Translations under genes and position numbers: made by a program | Part shown: positions 63,574 through 64,000 of the stretch, piece by piece | Numbering within the stretch: the stretch's first letter is position 1 | Layout: each line of letters opens with the position of its first letter | Notes under the pieces: generated by a model | Database searches by the model: none | What the model was told of the DNA's origin: nothing | What the model saw: only the letters and a program-made list of their open reading frames with translations | Assembly: GCF_000599605.1 (NCBI RefSeq) | Contig: NZ_KK082674.1 | Location: 1-64,000 of the forward strand | DNA: 64,000 nucleotides | DNA from: Prevotella sp. HJM029 | GTDB taxonomy: Bacteria; Bacteroidota; Bacteroidia; Bacteroidales; Bacteroidaceae | Direction: 5' to 3'

Positions 63574-64000
63574 TTACATGTGATATTGCTGTGCGAAGGC
63601 TTCGCCCAAATCAAAGCCCTCCTGATAAAGGCGTTCCAACTTCTCTACATCGCTCTCCATTCGCCCCACTTCTAATGGACGAATGGGTCGGATGCAAACA
63701 ATTTTGCCTTCGGCCTCCAAACGATCCACCAAATCGATTTGACGATTATAAACCTCATGCCGACGGCTCAAGGCCAAGCGCAAACGGGGATACTGACTGT
63801 AAACAAAGCGCGGTTGCTTGAGGTCGGGATTCGTGTCGCGCCACCCCTTATTGCGCGTGAGCACCACCACGTTGGTAGCGTGTCCCTGAGCAATAGCCCT
63901 CTCCACGGGTATGCTGTCGACAATTCCTCCATCGAGCATGGGAATGCCATCCACCGTCACAATGCTACTCACATAGGGCAGACTGCTCGAAGCACGCAGA
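63574..64000 (-). CDS. Patatin-like phospholipase, C-terminal part (cut by window edge)
   Basis: The open frame reaches the window edge, so the start and the GXSXG serine motif lie outside. The visible 141 residues begin with LRASSSLPYVSSIVTVDG and continue PMLDGGIVDSIPVERAIAQG. DGG is the catalytic Asp motif of the patatin family, which hydrolyses phospholipids or acyl chains. The C-terminal helical part (DLVDRLEAEGKIVCIRPIRPLEVGRM) fits the bacterial RssA/YjjU-like type. Convergent with the MFS gene across array E. Confidence 0.85.
   Translation of the reverse strand, partial: LRASSSLPYVSSIVTVDGIPMLDGGIVDSIPVERAIAQGHATNVVVLTRNKGWRDTNPDLKQPRFVYSQYPRLRLALSRRHEVYNRQIDLVDRLEAEGKIVCIRPIRPLEVGRMESDVEKLERLYQEGFDLGEAFAQQYHM

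Overview
The window is a stretch of bacterial chromosome from a member of the Bacteroidales, most likely Prevotella or a close relative. Three lines of evidence support this. Promoters fit the Bacteroidetes pattern (TTTG, 19-20 bp, TAnnTTTG) and Shine-Dalgarno sequences are mostly absent. Several families typical of the phylum are present: DUF4293, DUF3078, DUF4468, the Bacteroidetes putative porin, an omega-like RNA polymerase subunit, a Bacteroidetes-type YidC and class III fructose-1,6-bisphosphatase. Genes of the Porphyromonas-type agmatine deiminase pathway are also present. The genus is inference. Apart from one gene cut by the right edge, all genes look intact. There are no insertion sequences, prophage genes or CRISPR arrays.

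Layout. 0-5 kb (minus strand): an NTPase-CYTH protein, an AraC-type HTH protein, a Nif3/zinc-ribbon pair, and a FetB-like permease with a badly degenerate ABC ATPase partner. 5-8 kb: agmatine deiminase and N-carbamoylputrescine amidase (putrescine synthesis), then an OmpA-type lipoprotein. 8.6-13.6 kb: an envelope operon (DUF4468 protein, small membrane protein, putative porin) running into menA and an HD hydrolase, then tRNA-Thr(CGU) and tRNA-Gly(CCC). 14-21.5 kb (minus): a porin, rlmD, guaA, a MurU-like nucleotidyltransferase, an AmgK-like kinase fused to a RapZ C-terminal domain, and a small membrane protein. 22-24 kb: groES-groEL behind an unusual set of phased TTGTCA repeats. 24-29 kb: sppA, lpxK, a purine nucleoside phosphorylase, thiL. 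29-31 kb: dnaB facing away from ispE. 31.9-39.1 kb: one long operon ftsE-lysC-lysA-glycosyltransferase-unknown-fbp. 39-46 kb: clpC divergent from a DnaJ-family gene, then transketolase and rpiB. 46-47.5 kb: bamD-omega-DUF4293. 47.6-53.7 kb: uvrB, a TRIC-type channel, a D-2-hydroxyacid dehydrogenase, rarA and an acidic-tailed protein. 54.5-64 kb: a DUF3078 outer-membrane protein, pyrG-yidC, an S9 peptidase with an MFS transporter, and the end of a patatin-like gene.

The content is mostly housekeeping: envelope building (lpxK, murU-like, lysA, bamD, yidC, porins), nucleotide metabolism (guaA, pyrG, purine nucleoside phosphorylase), protein quality control (groESL, clpC, DnaJ) and the pentose-phosphate pathway and gluconeogenesis (tkt, rpiB, fbp).

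The most unusual feature is not a gene. Five intergenic spacers, each just downstream of a gene end, hold tandem arrays whose units are 41 or 42 bp (8281, 16757, 29089, 53858 and 63213). A sixth, decayed 42-bp array abuts the one at 53858. The unit sequences are largely unrelated between arrays, while the unit length is almost constant and close to four helical turns of DNA. A length-templated amplification process acting at gene ends would explain this better than spread of one repeat family. Other points of interest are the kinase-RapZ fusion, the ATPase-dead FetA-like partner of FetB, the groES operator candidate, and a possible small RNA with its own promoter and terminator near 21.5 kb.
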